Shown: positions 1 through 11,633, counted from the stretch's first letter. The stretch: DNA of 64,000 nt from Aristolochia californica (GCA_029961685.1 JARWKL010000014.1:25765137-25829136), one strand, 5' to 3'. Made by a program: numbers and translations. Notes: a model not told the origin generated them from the sequence alone.

Positions 1-181
1 GAATTGTTAGAAGGAATTATTCCTTTGGGACTATTTTTAGTCCTTAGACCATGTTTTCCGAAATGTAAAACAAAAGAATTTTTGTTTTTCTGTAAGGCTA
101 TTTTTAAACCATTTTGATTTTTGAATAAACAGTTTTTTTTCTAGCTCCCGGATTTTTGCTTTATATACGAAAAATTCAACC
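1..181 (+). repeat. LTR of copia copy 1 (possibly cut by window edge)
   Basis: This aligns along its whole length with the two LTRs of the second copy (16624-16816 and 19255-19444). A primer-binding-like sequence follows directly (CTGGTTTCAAAGC, a decayed form of the TGGTATCAGAGC motif matching plant initiator tRNA-Met). The first few LTR bases fall outside the window or have been lost. Confidence 0.8.
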
Positions 182-1017
182 TCTGGTTTCAAAGCTAGAT
201 TAGCGACTCCGGGAAGAAAATTCCTTTCGGCGACCCCTCGTCTTCTTGCGCCGTAGCCGTAGAAGGAGAGAGGTCTAACATCAAGAAAAAAAAAGAAATT
301 TGTGAGACCCCTCTAAAAAAGAAAATTCCGTTCGGGAAGAAAATCCCAAAATCAGAGAAGACGAGAGAGAAAAGAAATTTGAGAGAGGGGGAGAGCGAGA
401 CCGCTCCAGAGAAGAAAATTTCGGAACCCAGAGATCCCGAAAATCAGAGACGGCTGCAGACCCATCCTAACTCGATGAAAGCTCCCTCTGGAGCTTCCCA
501 AAAATCAGAGACGGTGAAAGAGACATTAAGAAAAAAAATAGCCACATCGTAGCCGCAGACCCCTCCTGACTCGACAAAAGCTCCGTTCGGAGCTTCCCGA
601 AACCTAGAGATCCCAAAAATTAGAGACGACGAGAGACATCAAGAAAAAAAAATAGTTGTGCCGCAACCGCAAACCCTTCTTCGCCGATGTCTGCTTCCTA
701 ACTTTGGACAGAAGAAACGACTCTGATTTCTTCGCCGGCGTCGACGTTGCCATCGCCTGGGTTCTCGCCCCGTCAAACGGCTGATTAGTCTTCATTTTTC
801 CAGCGCTGCTTTGAGGAGAGAGGAGCAGCGCCTGTTTCGCGGAGATAAGAGAGAAAAATAAAAAAACGAGGAGAGCATTTATAGGAGGGAGAAGAAAAAA
901 ATACGAGGAGGAGAGCGTTTCGAGGAGAGGAGAAATAAAAAAATAAGGAGAGCCTCGTGTTGATTTGAGGAGAGAAGAACGACGCTTGTTTCGAGGAGAG
1001 AAAAACAAATCCTTGAG
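182..1017 (+). other. Untranslated leader of copia copy 1, purine-rich with internal repeats
   Basis: This is purine-rich leader DNA between the LTR and gag. Blocks containing ACATCAAGAAAAAAAA, GAGATCCC and TCCGGAGCTTCC-like strings recur about every 100 bases, and the same pattern is found in the second copy at 16817-17598. Long minus-strand reading frames here are rich in Ser, Phe and Leu and reflect base composition rather than genes. Confidence 0.6.
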
Positions 1018-2394
1018 GTGAAAAAAACAGTAAGAATGACAATAGTTTTGTTCAACCAGCAATTCCAAAGCTTAATGAACACTTTGATCATGGAAAATTT
1101 TCTGCACTCGAAGGAATATTGGGACTTGATAGAAGAAGGGACCCCTAGAGCAGAATCAAGGGCAAAACTCACAGAAGAACAAAAGAAGGTGATTGCATAT
1201 GCAAAGCTCAAGGATTTGAAGGTTAAAAATTATCTCTTCCAAGTCATTGATCGATCAGTCCTTTAGACTATTTTGAACAAGGATACATCGAAGAATATTT
1301 GAGAGTCCATGAAGCAAAAGTACAAGGGGACGGCACAGGTGCAGCGTGTACAACATCAAGCACTTCAAAAGGAATTTGACGTGCTCAACATGAAGTTAGG
1401 AGAATCTATGAATGAATATTTTGCTCGAACCCTTACTATAGCTAACAAGATGAGGGTTCATGGTGAGAAAATGGAGGATATTGTGGTATTTGAAAAGATT
1501 CTAAGATCTATGACAACAAAATTCGACTATGTTGTGGACCAATTGAAGAGTCTAATGATCTAGACACCTTGTCCATTGATGTGCTATAAAGCAGTCTTCT
1601 AGTGCATGAACAACGCATGAATAGTCATGTTGTGGAAGAACAAGCATTGAAGGTTACTTATGAAGGACAATCAAGAGGAAGAGGACAAGGTCGTGGCGGA
1701 TTTAGAGGGAAAGGACGAGGTAGGCAAAATTTTGACAAGTCTACCATTGAGTGTTACAATTGTCATAAGGTTGGACATTTTCAATATGAATGCCCAACAA
1801 AGGGGACAAAGACAAATGCACATTATGCAGAAGTTAATGAAGAAATGTTGTTAGTAGCATATTTGGACTCCAAGGAAGCTAATAAAGAGGAGTTATGGTT
1901 CCTTGATTCAGGTTACAACAACCATATGTGTGGCAAGAAGGAGCTTGTCTTCATGCTTGATGAAAGTTTTAGCAATTTTGTAAAGTTGAGAGACAATTCA
2001 AGCATGACTGTGATAAGAAAAGGAAACATACGAATGCTGGTGAATGGACTTGTGCAGGTCATCACTGAGGTGTTTATGTTCCAGAACTGAGGACTAATTT
2101 GCTAAGTGTTGGACAACTACAAGAAAAGGGGCTTGCAATTCTCATACAACATGGGGCAAAGTCATTTTCAAGCAGCAAAGTGGATATTAAGGTATTTGAA
2201 AGGTACTATTGATTTTGGTGTGTTCTACAAGAAGGAAGGAAGTGAGGAATTAATTGCCTACACAAATAGTTATTATGCTGAGGAATTAGACGAGAGGAAA
2301 AGCACTTCAGGTTATGTGTTTATGTTGGGCTCAGGAGCAGTGTCTTGGTCCTCGAAGAAACAACCTATAGTCACTTTGTCCACTACTTAAGCTA
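1018..2394 (+). pseudogene. Broken copia gag-pol remnant
   Basis: The gag coding survives in pieces at 1018-1266, 1309-1563 and 1602-2090, separated by stops (for example the TAG after RSVL near 1264) and a frameshift near 1560. Recognisable parts are the gag stretch with YWDLIEEGTP and LNMKLGE, an RGRGQGRGG basic region, and a CCHC zinc knuckle (CYNCHKVGHFQYEC near 1754-1795). A protease active-site-like FLDSG follows near 1901. The piece at 2106-2390 is RNase H (DERKSTSGYVF, GAVSWSSKKQP). Integrase and the reverse-transcriptase core are deleted. It cannot make a working polyprotein. Confidence 0.85.
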
Positions 2395-2395
2395 T

Positions 2396-4688
2396 GGGGG
2401 GGTTGGTCAACGTAAGATGAAGATGAACTTCAGTCGCATTACGCATTCATCTCCTCGTCGTTTCGTTTTTTTTTTTGGTCTCTCTCGCTCTCCTGGTCTC
2501 CTCCGTCGCTCGTCATTTCTTCCTCCTCAAAATTTTTCTTCGCTCTCTTTGCATCCCTCTCCGGTCTCCCTGGTACCTCTCGCTTCTCCCTTCTCTCTAT
2601 CGGCCTCCCTTTCCCTTCTTCCTCTCGCTGTGAAAGTCCTCTCGGCCTCGCTCTCCCTTTCAGCCTCCCACTCGCTTCTCCCTCTCTTCTCCATCTCGGC
2701 CTCCTACTTCCTTCTCCCTGTCGCTACTCTCTTTTCCCCCAAAATACTTCCCGATTTCGTTCGATTTCGATTTTCTTCGATTTTTGACATTTTGGCGTCG
2801 ATTTCTTCTATTCTACTTTGATTCAGCTTCGATTTCACCCTTCAACTTCGGTTTTCCCCAAATTTCAGAAGGACCCTAATTTTTTTCCGATTAATTTAGA
2901 GATGTATTTGATTTAATTTTAATTTCCGTGCATAATTTGGGGGTTTAGGGTCATGGTTTATGGTATTTATGGTTCGATTTCTTCTTTATAGGGTTTAATT
3001 TTTTGAATTTTGCTTATCATGCTTTGTTGTGAAAAGTGTTGATCAATTGACAAATTTCGACCCTGTTTGGAGGTTAGTTTCTCTTATGCGAGTAGATGGT
3101 TCAATATTCTGTTTACAATCAATAGACAAATTTGGACCCTGTTTGGAGGTTAGTTTCTCTAGTGCAAGTGGATGGTTAAAGAGTCTATTTATAATCTGGA
3201 TTAGTTTCTATCATAAGGATGAGCTCCTCTCATTGAATGTAGATGAGGTTATTGATGGAAATATTGACATACATTACAATTTTTGTAATCCAGCATATTT
3301 TGTATCACTTTTTGCATGCAGCAGAAACTTGATTACAGCTTTGTTTCAATTAATAAAAAATCACTGCTTTTTTTTACAGAGTTCATTTAGAATTAAAGAA
3401 ATAATTTAGGCCCTGGACCCAAAGTCATTTAATGTCTAGTTTAATAGATGGTTGCTCGGTTGTGCCATAGGAGTAGAAAGGATGTTGACAAAAGTTCATA
3501 TGGTGATCTTCTTGCTGCTTGTTGGTCTTTTGTTTAATACTCTTGGTTAAATGCTGCTAGACCTGTTTCTGAGTCATGTTATGATTCTGTTAATGCTGGA
3601 GAAGAATGCTGCCAACATGCAAAGCTCTGGTGCTTTCCCGGAGCTGAACCAAGTTGATATGGATCACTAAATTCTGGGTGTTCACTGGAGGGATTGAAAA
3701 GACGTAGTTGCTCCATTGCAGATTTTGTTCAACTTCACTCGAGGGAAGTTGAAAGTTGAAAGGCGAACCATTTGTGGATGGCACGTATAGTTAGCGGATA
3801 AATTCTTTATTTGGCATTCAGAGTCTGTATATATGCGAATGGTTTAATATTTGCTATTAAGGGTATGTTTGGAACCCAGGGAAAAGAAAAGAAAATATTT
3901 TATTATTATTATTCTTTATTTGACAATTTGACCTTTTTCCTTTCAATAATCTGAGCTGTGACAACTTTTTTGTTTAATTAACCTATTTTTTATTAAATAA
4001 AATCAATGGTTTTAAATTTAACCAAAAAATATTATTAATTAATATTACGTACAAATATATAGTGTGTTAAAGTTATGATAAGATCAATTTTTTTGTTAAA
4101 TCATTTTTTTAGGTTAAAATATATCATATGTTATTAATAAATTAATAATTAAACTTATTACATTCGTTTTTGTTATCTATAACATTATTTATTATTTATT
4201 ATTTGTAATTATTCATGTTCGTATTTCATTGGTTCATGTAATTACTGTATTAATGCACAATAAAATGTAATCATTAAATTATATAATATCTAATTCAATT
4301 AATGATTATATTAATATATTTTAATTATACATTAAATTACTTATTCGTGTAGTAATAATACATATTTTACCTAATTTGGGGTTTAATGATTATGTTTTAA
4401 TTAAGTATATTGTTAGGGTTTACGGATTCTCTTGTTTTTTATATTTTTTTCATATTGGGACACTAACACTGGAAACTGTTTTCCAATGCACATGAAGTCG
4501 TCAATACTAATACCAAGTCCAAAGATGCAGTTCACATAGATGACTAACATGAAGTTCATGTTAGAGATGAAGATGAACTTCAAATTTCTGTTTTGCTGAC
4601 TTACCCCCCTTTTAAGCATTGAGATGACTTGAAGTCTGGCACTCCACTATTGACGTCAGGAGATGAACTGAATAACGCGGCACCCCCC
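2396..4688. mobile_element. DNA-transposon-like element A (C/G-run ends, family shared with element B)
   Basis: This 2.3 kb block interrupts copia copy 1. Its left end is a G run followed by GTTGGTCAAC, GATGAAGATGAACTTCAG and TTCATCTCCT. Its right end, read on the minus strand, is a G run followed by TTATTCAGTTCATCTCCTGA. Minus-strand sequence from about 4688 to 3990 matches the left arm of element B (about 20990-21680) over roughly 700 bases. Next to the left end lies a CT-rich, coding-like stretch (2450-2830), as B has next to its right end. No transposase is visible and no clear target duplication was found. A Mutator-like non-autonomous element is possible, but the superfamily is not proven. 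Confidence 0.6.
3044..3177 (+). repeat. Imperfect tandem duplication, 76 bp period, inside element A
   Basis: Two copies about 76 bases apart share GACAAATTT(C/G)GACCCTG, then TTTGGAGGTTAGTTTCTC and GATGGTT. A few substitutions separate them, so the duplication is not recent. Confidence 0.75.
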
Positions 4689-5400
4689 TCCTTGGCCTGT
4701 CACACCATAGAGACATTAGTTGATGGTAACAGCGAAATAATCTTTACTGAAAGATTAATGGGAGCATTTTGCTGCCTCTGTGAAATGCTGGAAATACATA
4801 CAGTAAAAATAATCCACTCCTTTATGATAGAAGAAGTTAAATTACCACGAACTGATCGAGTATATTAGAACACTTGTTACTTACATGCCATCCGACTTGT
4901 ACAGTGTTACTTACATGCCATCCGACTTGTACAGGGCCAGCATTGGTAACTTCCGTAGTAAGGACCACCTAGTGTTACCTTCTCTGCATACTGAACGACA
5001 ATAAAACCTCACCTGTTTGCATTCAATGCATGCACCAACCTGTCATCACATGGTTGAAAGAAAGCCCAAGAGGTGTAAAGGTAATATTCAGTCTCACGAA
5101 AACTCCTTGGTTTATCATGACAATGATCCCTGTTTCACTACTGTTTGAATCGTTCATAAAGAACTGTTCTATTCATATAATTCTATTATAACATCACTTT
5201 TGTTTTATAATGAGATTGGTTCCGTGAGTAAATGCCATTTATAAAACCAGTGATCACCTGCCAATAAGAGCTTAGTCCCGTTAAAGGTATTTTTAGATTT
5301 TAGTACTCCCGTCATATCCATGGCCGATGCGAATTGCTACTGTTACTCGGACCACCGGGAAGAAATTAAACGGATCGCGTGTTCTATCTTGCTATTTAAT
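4689..5400. other. Intergenic spacer upstream of the neprosin gene
   Basis: No gene is recognisable here. An open frame at 4629-4868 overlaps the end of element A and has no family resemblance that I can see. A perfect 30 bp tandem duplication lies at 4875-4934. The remainder is ordinary AT-rich spacer running into the neprosin promoter. Confidence 0.55.
4875..4934 (+). repeat. Perfect 30 bp tandem duplication
   Basis: The unit begins TGTTACTTACATGCC and ends GACTTGTACAG. The second copy follows directly at 4905 with no mismatch. Confidence 0.9.
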
Positions 5401-5462
5401 GCAGAAATAAATTTCCCACCAGAATTGTGTTCGCTCCACCAAGAAAATAAGCGTCCCACTCC

Positions 5463-5470
5463 TATAAATA
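5463..5470 (+). promoter_or_regulatory. Probable TATA box of the neprosin-domain gene
   Basis: TATAAATA lies 180 bases before the ATG at 5650, a plausible spacing for a plant promoter with a 5' UTR of about 150 bases. This is inferred from sequence and position only. Confidence 0.5.
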
Positions 5471-5649
5471 GGCTACCTTGTAATTCAGTGTTCATAGCAA
5501 GAAGTTCTAGTAGGAATCTACAGTTCGTTTATCTTTTTAGTTTGATGTTTTGTTCATTCATTGCAGTAAGCCGAAAAGTTTCTTGTAGTTATTTTCTGAC
5601 AGAATCAATACTCTGATACTTGTAGGAACTACACGGAGACTCCGTAGCC

Positions 5650-7060
5650 ATGGATCGTCTGATGAATATTAGTTTATTCACGTTGTTGCTCATTTTAGCT
5701 TTCGTTTCCCACGGCTTCTGTGATGATTTTGATGTATCTGTGGAAGAGTATGTGCGGATGAAGAAATACCTTGCTTCTGTGAACAAGCCCCCGGTGACGA
5801 CGATCACGGTGAAATTTCTAAACGCACGCTGCCTATTATCATTTTCAAATATTTTAGTTACTTTTTCTAAAGGTTAATGCATTCAATTTCATCATATGGA
5901 AGTAGACCAAGGCCGGAGATGTTTTCGATTGTGTTGATATAAACAAACAACCATCTCTGGATCATCCTTTACTCAGAAACCACACAGTGCAGGTGCAAAT
6001 TTTTCCTTTTAGGTTTCTGATACTCTCTGAAACAGGAGTTTGATAAGTGAATTCGTGTTACAGCTCGAACCTCCTTCATTTCCACCTATGAAGAAGCTCA
6101 GGCCTTCGTCCTACATTAGCATGATGACAGAAAAAGACGACGAAGGTTGCCCACTGGGAACAGTTCCAATGACAAGAGTCCACATGGAGGACTTGTTAAA
6201 ATTTGGTTCAGTGGAGAACTACAACAGCAAGTATGGACGAAGTGGCTACCAGCCCTTGGGCCAAGCAAATCAACACCAGGCAAGTATCCTTCCTATAAAC
6301 AACTCCGAATTTGTTCTTTAGATATATTGTTTTCACAAATAATTGTTACATTTCATCTGTGTCATTCAGTATGCAGTGAAGAGAATATTAGGTGGCCCCT
6401 ACTATGGAACTCAAGTGACAATAAACGTATGGAAGCCAGTGATTAATACCCAAAACAATGAAGTATTCAGTCTAGCCCAGTTATGGTTTATCAATGGTGG
6501 CCCTGTATTTAACTCTATAGAAGCCGGATGGCATGTAAGTAACAAGTGTTCTAATCTACTCGATCAGTTCGTGGAAATTTAGCTTCTTCTATCATATAGG
6601 AGTGGATTATCTTTACTGCAGGTATATCCAGCATATTACAGAGGCAGCACTGAAGTTCGCCTCTTCGTTTACTTTACAGTAAGTCGTAAAAAAGCTCCCA
6701 TTAATCTTTCAGTAAAGATCATTCGTTGTTATCATCAACTAATGTCTCTATGGTGTGGCAGGCGGATAATTACGGAACCGTAGACTGCTATAACGCTAAG
6801 TGTGGGTTCGTCCAAGTACACCCAAAAATATTTCCTGGAATGATATTGCCTAAGGTCTCTAATTACGATGGAACTCAAGAGGAAATCACCATTTCCGTGT
6901 ATAGGGATGTCACCTCTAGAGATTGGTGGTTCGGGTACGAAGACAGTAATGGTTATGTACCAGTTGGGTACTGGCCAAATAGCCTCTTCAACTCTCTAGC
7001 TAATTACGCAGACAGGATCGAGTGGGGAGGAGAAACTGATTCTAATTACGACGCAGGGAG
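5650..7060 (+). pseudogene. Neprosin-domain protein gene, 5' part (exons 1-6, last exon interrupted)
   Basis: Neprosin-family proteins are plant secreted proteins with an N-terminal activation region and a C-terminal glutamic-peptidase-like domain. My exon model is 5650-5808, 5912-5992, 6064-6279, 6370-6534, 6622-6678 and 6762 onward. All junctions are phase 0 and all are GT-AG except intron 3, which uses GC (CAG|GCAAGT at 6280). The protein starts with a signal peptide (MDRLMNISLF, cleavage near GFCDD). The activation region carries [19 protein letters not shown]. The neprosin domain carries YYGTQVTINVW, SIEAGWHVYPAYY, VPVGYWPNSLF and IEWGGET. Glutamates in the SIEAGW and EWGGE motifs are the likely catalytic pair by family knowledge. 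After GGETDSNYDA the frame runs into retrotransposon sequence. The missing C-terminus is found at 11634-11860. No stop or frameshift is seen before the insertion, so the break is probably fairly recent. Confidence 0.85.
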
Positions 7061-7491
7061 ACTCCCAAATTGTTTTTCGGCGTCGAGCGAGAGGTTTTTC
7101 CGCCCCGGAGCTTGACGGAGCTGCCGAAAAAGGTCGGGTCTCAGTTCCCCGATGCGTTTCGTCCCCAGTGCCGTTGCCGCAGCCTGACTCGCCGGCCACC
7201 AGCCCTACGGAACGCCGTTCCGTGCACGCCCTCCCGTCTCTGGTGTTTTTTTTTTGGTTCCGTCGAAGGGACTCTGGTTCCTGTCTGGTTCCGTTGCCGG
7301 GGATAGAAGAAATTCCTGCTCCTGTCCGGAGCCGTTGCCGCAGAAAAGAAAAAAAAAAAAAAAAATTTGTTGCTGCTGCAGTAAGCTGTTGCCGAGGAGT
7401 CTGCCGTGTGCTCAGTCCGACGACACTGTTCCGGTAATTTCGTTCCAGTAATTTTTTTTGTGTGTTCTGAATTTAGCAATAAATTGCTGAA

Positions 7492-10400
7492 ATGGAGGAG
7501 GGAAATCAAAATCAGGGTACGATGATTAAGCTATCTTCGTCCAATTTTTCCATTTGGAAGTCCAGAATGGAAGATTACCTATTTTGTAAGGATGCTTATG
7601 AACCGGTAATGGGTGTGAAGCCAGTGGATAAAACTGATGCTGCTTGGAATTTGTCCAACTGTAAAACTGTAGCCTTGATCAGACAGTGGGTTGATGACTC
7701 AGTATTTCATCATGTCTCCACAGAAACCGATGCCAAGAAGTTGTGGGAGACACTTGAGAGTTTGTATGAGCGCAAAACCGCCCAAAACAAAGCCTTTTTT
7801 ATTCGGAAACTTGTGAACATGAAGTATCACGAGGGCTCATCAGTAAGTGAGCATTTGAGTCGGTTCCAGGACTGTGTGAATCGGTTAGCTACTATGAAAT
7901 TGGCTTTGGATGAAGAACTACAAGCTTTAATTCTTTTGAGTTCTTTACCGGATAGTTGGGAGACTCTTGTAGTGTCATTGAGCAATTCGGCACCGAATGG
8001 TACTGTGACTCTTGCCATGGTAAAAGATAGCATGCTCAATGAGGAGTTGAGGCGTAAAGAGTTGGGCATTACAAACGAGTCAGCTGCTCTTGTTACTGAG
8101 AACCGTGGAAGGAGCAGACATAGAAACTCTCACGGACATGACAACAATGATAAGTCGAAAGGGAGATCAAAATCTCGCAAGGGTATTGTTTGCTACTATT
8201 GCCAAAAACCGGGACACATGAAGTTTGAGTGCAAAAAGTTAAAAGCAAAGTCTAAGAGGGATCAGTCTAGACCCAGATCTGATGAGAATGAGAAGGAAAG
8301 CACCGCTACCGCTGCCGCTGCATATGATGGTGAAGTGATCATTGCTTGTGATGCCGGTTTTGTCAATTTCACAAGTCATGACTCCACTTGGGTGATAGAC
8401 TCAGCAGCTTCATTTCATGTTACTTCTCGACGTGAATTGTTCACCTCCTACAGGCAAGGTGATTTTGGCAAGGTAAGAATGGGGAATGATGGGGTATGCT
8501 ACATCTCCGGCATTGGAGATGTGTGTGTGGAGACCAATGTGGGGTGCAAGTTACTTCTTAAGAATGTTCGGCATGTGCCGGATATGAGGCTTCATTTGAT
8601 TTCTGTTGGTGCTCTTGATGATGAAGGGTACCGTAGTCATTTTGGTGACGGGAAGTGGAAGTTGTCCAAAGGTTCTCTTGTTGTTGCCCGGGGTGAAAAA
8701 TCAAACTCGCTTTATACAACGCGGGTTAAATTATGTGGTGAGGTGAATGCAGTAGAAGGTAACTCAACTGATTTGTGGTATTTGCGGCTAGGTCACATGA
8801 GTGAGAAAGGGCTTCAAATTTTGGCTAGAAAGGATTGTGTGCCGAGTGATGGTACATCTTTGACATCATGTACGCACTGTTTGGCGGGTAAGCAACATCG
8901 AATTGCTTTCAAGAGAAGTCCTACCACCAAGAAGTCGAATGTTTTGGATTTGGTTCATACCGATCTTTGTTCCATGGGTGATAGCACACTTGGAGGAGCT
9001 CTTTACTTTGTCACTTTCGTGGATGATCATTCTAGAAAACTATGAGCTTATGCCTTGAAGACAAAGAATCAAGTTTTGGAAGTGTTTAAACAGTTCCTTG
9101 CTGCAGTTGAAAGAGAAACAGGTCGGAAATTGAAATGCATTCGATCAGACAATGGTGGTGAGTACCGCGGGCCATTTGAAACCTTCTGCAAGGTTAATGG
9201 AATCAAACTTGAAAGAACGGTGCCAAAAACCCCGCAACAGAATGGAGTAGCTGAGAGAATGAACCGCACAATTTGTGAGAGAATACGGTGTATGCTCTCT
9301 CATTCGAAGCTTTCAAAAGTTTTTTGGGGTGAAGCGATGAACACCGCTATTCATCTGATTAATCTCTCACCTTCTCATGCACTGGATGGTGATGTTCCCG
9401 AGCGGGTTTGGACCGGAAAAGATGTGTCTTATGGACACTTGCGGGTATTTGGTTGTCGAGCATTTGTGCACATTCCTAGAGATGAAAGAGCCAAACTTGA
9501 TAGTAAGACAAAGGAGTGTATTTTCTTGGGTTACAAAACCGGTGAATTTGGTTACAGATTGTGGGATCCGATTGAGAAGAAGGTGTTAAGGAGTCGGGAT
9601 GTAGTTTTCTTTGAAGAAGAAACTGTTGAGAATTTGGGAAATCCTGAAAATGTGAAAACCTCTTCTAGTCACTTTGTTGATCTTACACCCATCTCGAGTA
9701 ACCAAGAAGTTGAAAGCAACCAGCATACCGAAACTGAAGATCAAGGTGAGCAATCAGAAAATCAAGGTCCACCTTTACAAGAGATGAGAAGATCAAATCG
9801 TGAACGAAGGCCTACTTCAAGATACTCTCCACATGAGTATGTTTTGCTCACTGACGGTGGTGAACCTGAAAGCTTTGAAGAAGCTATGTGTCATGAGCAA
9901 AAGGGTGAGTGGTTTGAAGCTATGCAAGATGAGATGAATTCCTTGCATAAAAATCACACCTTTGAGTTAGTTGAATTGCCTAAGGGTAAGAAGGTACTCA
10001 GGAACAAGTGGGTGTTTCGTTTGAAATCAGATGGCACAGATTCAAAGCCGAGGTACAAGGCTCGGTTAGTTGTGAAGGGATTTGATCAAAAGAAGGGGAT
10101 TGATTTTGAGGAGATATTCTCGCTCGTGGTCAAGATGTCCTCTATTCGGGTTATACTTGGTTTGGCCGCTAGTTTGAATTTGGGGCTTGAGCAGCTTGAT
10201 GTGAAAACCGCATTTCTCCATGGTGATTTGGAGGAGGAGCTCTATATGGCGCAACCCGAGGGATTTGCTGAAAAAGGCAAAGAGGACTTGGTGTGCAGAT
10301 TGAGGAGGAGCCTTTATGGCTTGAAACAAGCACCTCGAAACTGGTACAAACGATTTGAATCCTTTATGTGTGACAACAATTTCAGCAAGACCACTTCCGA

Positions 10401-11430
10401 CAGTTGCGTCTTCATGAAAAGGTACTCCAGTGATAATTTCATTATTCTTTTGCTCTATGTCGATGACATGTTGGTTGTCGGTAATGATACAAAGGAGATA
10501 GGAGTTTTGAAAGAAAAGCTTGGGAATGAGTTTGCAATGAAGGATTTAGGTCCCGCAAAGCAAATTCTTGGTATGAGGATCACTAGAGATCGGGAAAAGT
10601 GCAAGCTTTGGTTGTCACAAGAAAGGTATTTGGGAAAGGTGCTTGAAAGGTTCAATATGAGCAAATGCAAACCGGGTTCTTCTCCACTTGGTAGTCATCT
10701 CAAGTTGACACTTGATGATTGTCCAAAGGATGAAAAGGAGAAAGAAGAAATGAAGAAGGTGCCGTATGCATCCGTGGTCGGTTCATTGATGTATGCAATG
10801 GTGTGTACAAGGCCGGATATTGCTCATGCTGTTGGAGTGGTAAGTCGTTATCTCTCCAACCCTGGAAAAGCTCACTGGGATGCTGTGAAATGGATTCTTC
10901 GGTATATTCGCGGTACTACTGGTTATTGTCTCTGTTACGGGGCTAGTAAACCAGTTCTGGAGGCATATACGGATGCTGATTGGGCCGGAGATGTTGACTC
11001 GAGGAAGTCAACATCCGATTATTTGGTTTGTTTTGCGAATGGTGCTGTCTCATGGCAATCGAGACTACAGAAATGTGTTGCACTCTCCACAACCGAAGCT
11101 GAATACATTGCAATTACCGAAGCATGCAAAGAACTATTGTGGATGAAGAAGTTCTTTCAAGAATTGGACATTCGGCAAGAGAGGTATGTGTTACTTTGTG
11201 ATAGTCAAAGTGCAATTCATTTGAGCAAGAATCCCACATTTCATTCGAGATCAAAGCACATTGATCTCCGTCATCATTGGATACGTGATGTGCTTGAAAA
11301 GAAAGAATTGATGTTGGAGAAAGTCCACACGAGCGAGAATGGCTCCGACATGTTGACAAAGTCTTTACCTCCTTTGAAGCTTGAAGCTTGTCGTGACAAA
11401 GCAGGTTTGGTTGAGGGTTTTACCTCATGA
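7492..11430 (+). pseudogene. Copia gag-pol, broken by one nonsense codon
   Basis: A single reading frame runs from ATG 7492 to TGA 11430, interrupted only by TGA at 9043-9045 (within HSRKL*AYALK, where a TGG Trp codon is expected). Domains in order are the gag N-terminus (NFSIWKSRMEDYLFCKD), the CCHC knuckle (CYYCQKPGHMKFEC, residues about 233-246), and the protease with VIDSAAS in place of the commoner DSGA. Integrase follows with the zinc-finger part (CTHCLAGKQH) and RSDNGGEY. Next is reverse transcriptase with YVDDM (near 10457-10471), then RNase H with YTDADWAG, STTEAEYIA and LCDSQSA. Without the single stop this would be about 1,312 residues, typical for copia. No envelope-like gene is present. 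Confidence 0.9.
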
Positions 11431-11447
11431 ATCGGGAGGAGGAGTTT

Positions 11448-11633
11448 TGTTGGGTCCCGATCTCATTCGGGACATGACTGTAAATATTGGTCTTGTTTAG
11501 ACCTTTTATGTAATTTCTGTATGAAATATTTAACCTTTGTAACTTAGGTTTACAGGTATGAGAAAAAATTTTCTCCCGCTCGGTTTTCCCTCTCTGGCTG
11601 TCGTCGTCTCCCAAAATCCCCAAATCCCCAACA
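11448..11633 (+). repeat. 3' LTR of the neprosin-inserted copia element
   Basis: This 186-base LTR has complementary ends, TGTTGGG at the left and CCCCAACA at the right. It directly follows a purine-rich tract (GGGAGGAGGAG). The neprosin reading frame resumes within a few bases of its right end. Confidence 0.85.

Larger units (their letters stand above)
1..2395 (+). mobile_element. Ty1/copia-type LTR retrotransposon relic (copy 1), 3' part lost
   Basis: This is a degraded copy of the copia family seen again at 16624-19444. The order is LTR, leader, gag, zinc knuckle, protease start, then a jump to the RNase H end. The integrase and most of the reverse transcriptase are absent: at about 2154 the protease-region sequence joins directly to sequence coding for a WILRYLKGT-type segment. 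The element stops at 2395 inside RNase H, just after codons for TLSTT, where DNA element A begins. Copia sequence does not resume beyond A, so the 3' LTR is missing or lies elsewhere. The left end may be cut by the window edge. Frameshifts and stops show it is dead. Confidence 0.85.
7060..11633 (+). mobile_element. Ty1/copia retrotransposon inserted in the neprosin gene
   Basis: This is a near-complete Ty1/copia element of about 4.6 kb lying inside the last neprosin exon. It contains a leader (about 7060-7491), gag-pol (7492-11430), a polypurine tract (about 11434-11444) and a 3' LTR (11448-11633). No matching 5' LTR and no TGGTATCAGAGC-type primer-binding site were found between the neprosin codons and gag, so the 5' end appears deleted. 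No target duplication can therefore be paired. The left boundary is approximate (7050-7075), set by where neprosin similarity stops. Confidence 0.85.

Noticed and set aside
182..1017. Overlapping minus-strand frames 604-1068, 785-1042 and 879-1211
   Set aside because: They are Ser/Phe/Leu-rich translations of the purine-rich copia leader; the same region of copia copy 2 behaves alike.
7040..7100. Possible remnant 5' LTR (GACTCCCAAATTG resembles the 3' LTR tail)
   Set aside because: Only about ten bases agree, and neither the primer-binding site nor the rest of the LTR is present.
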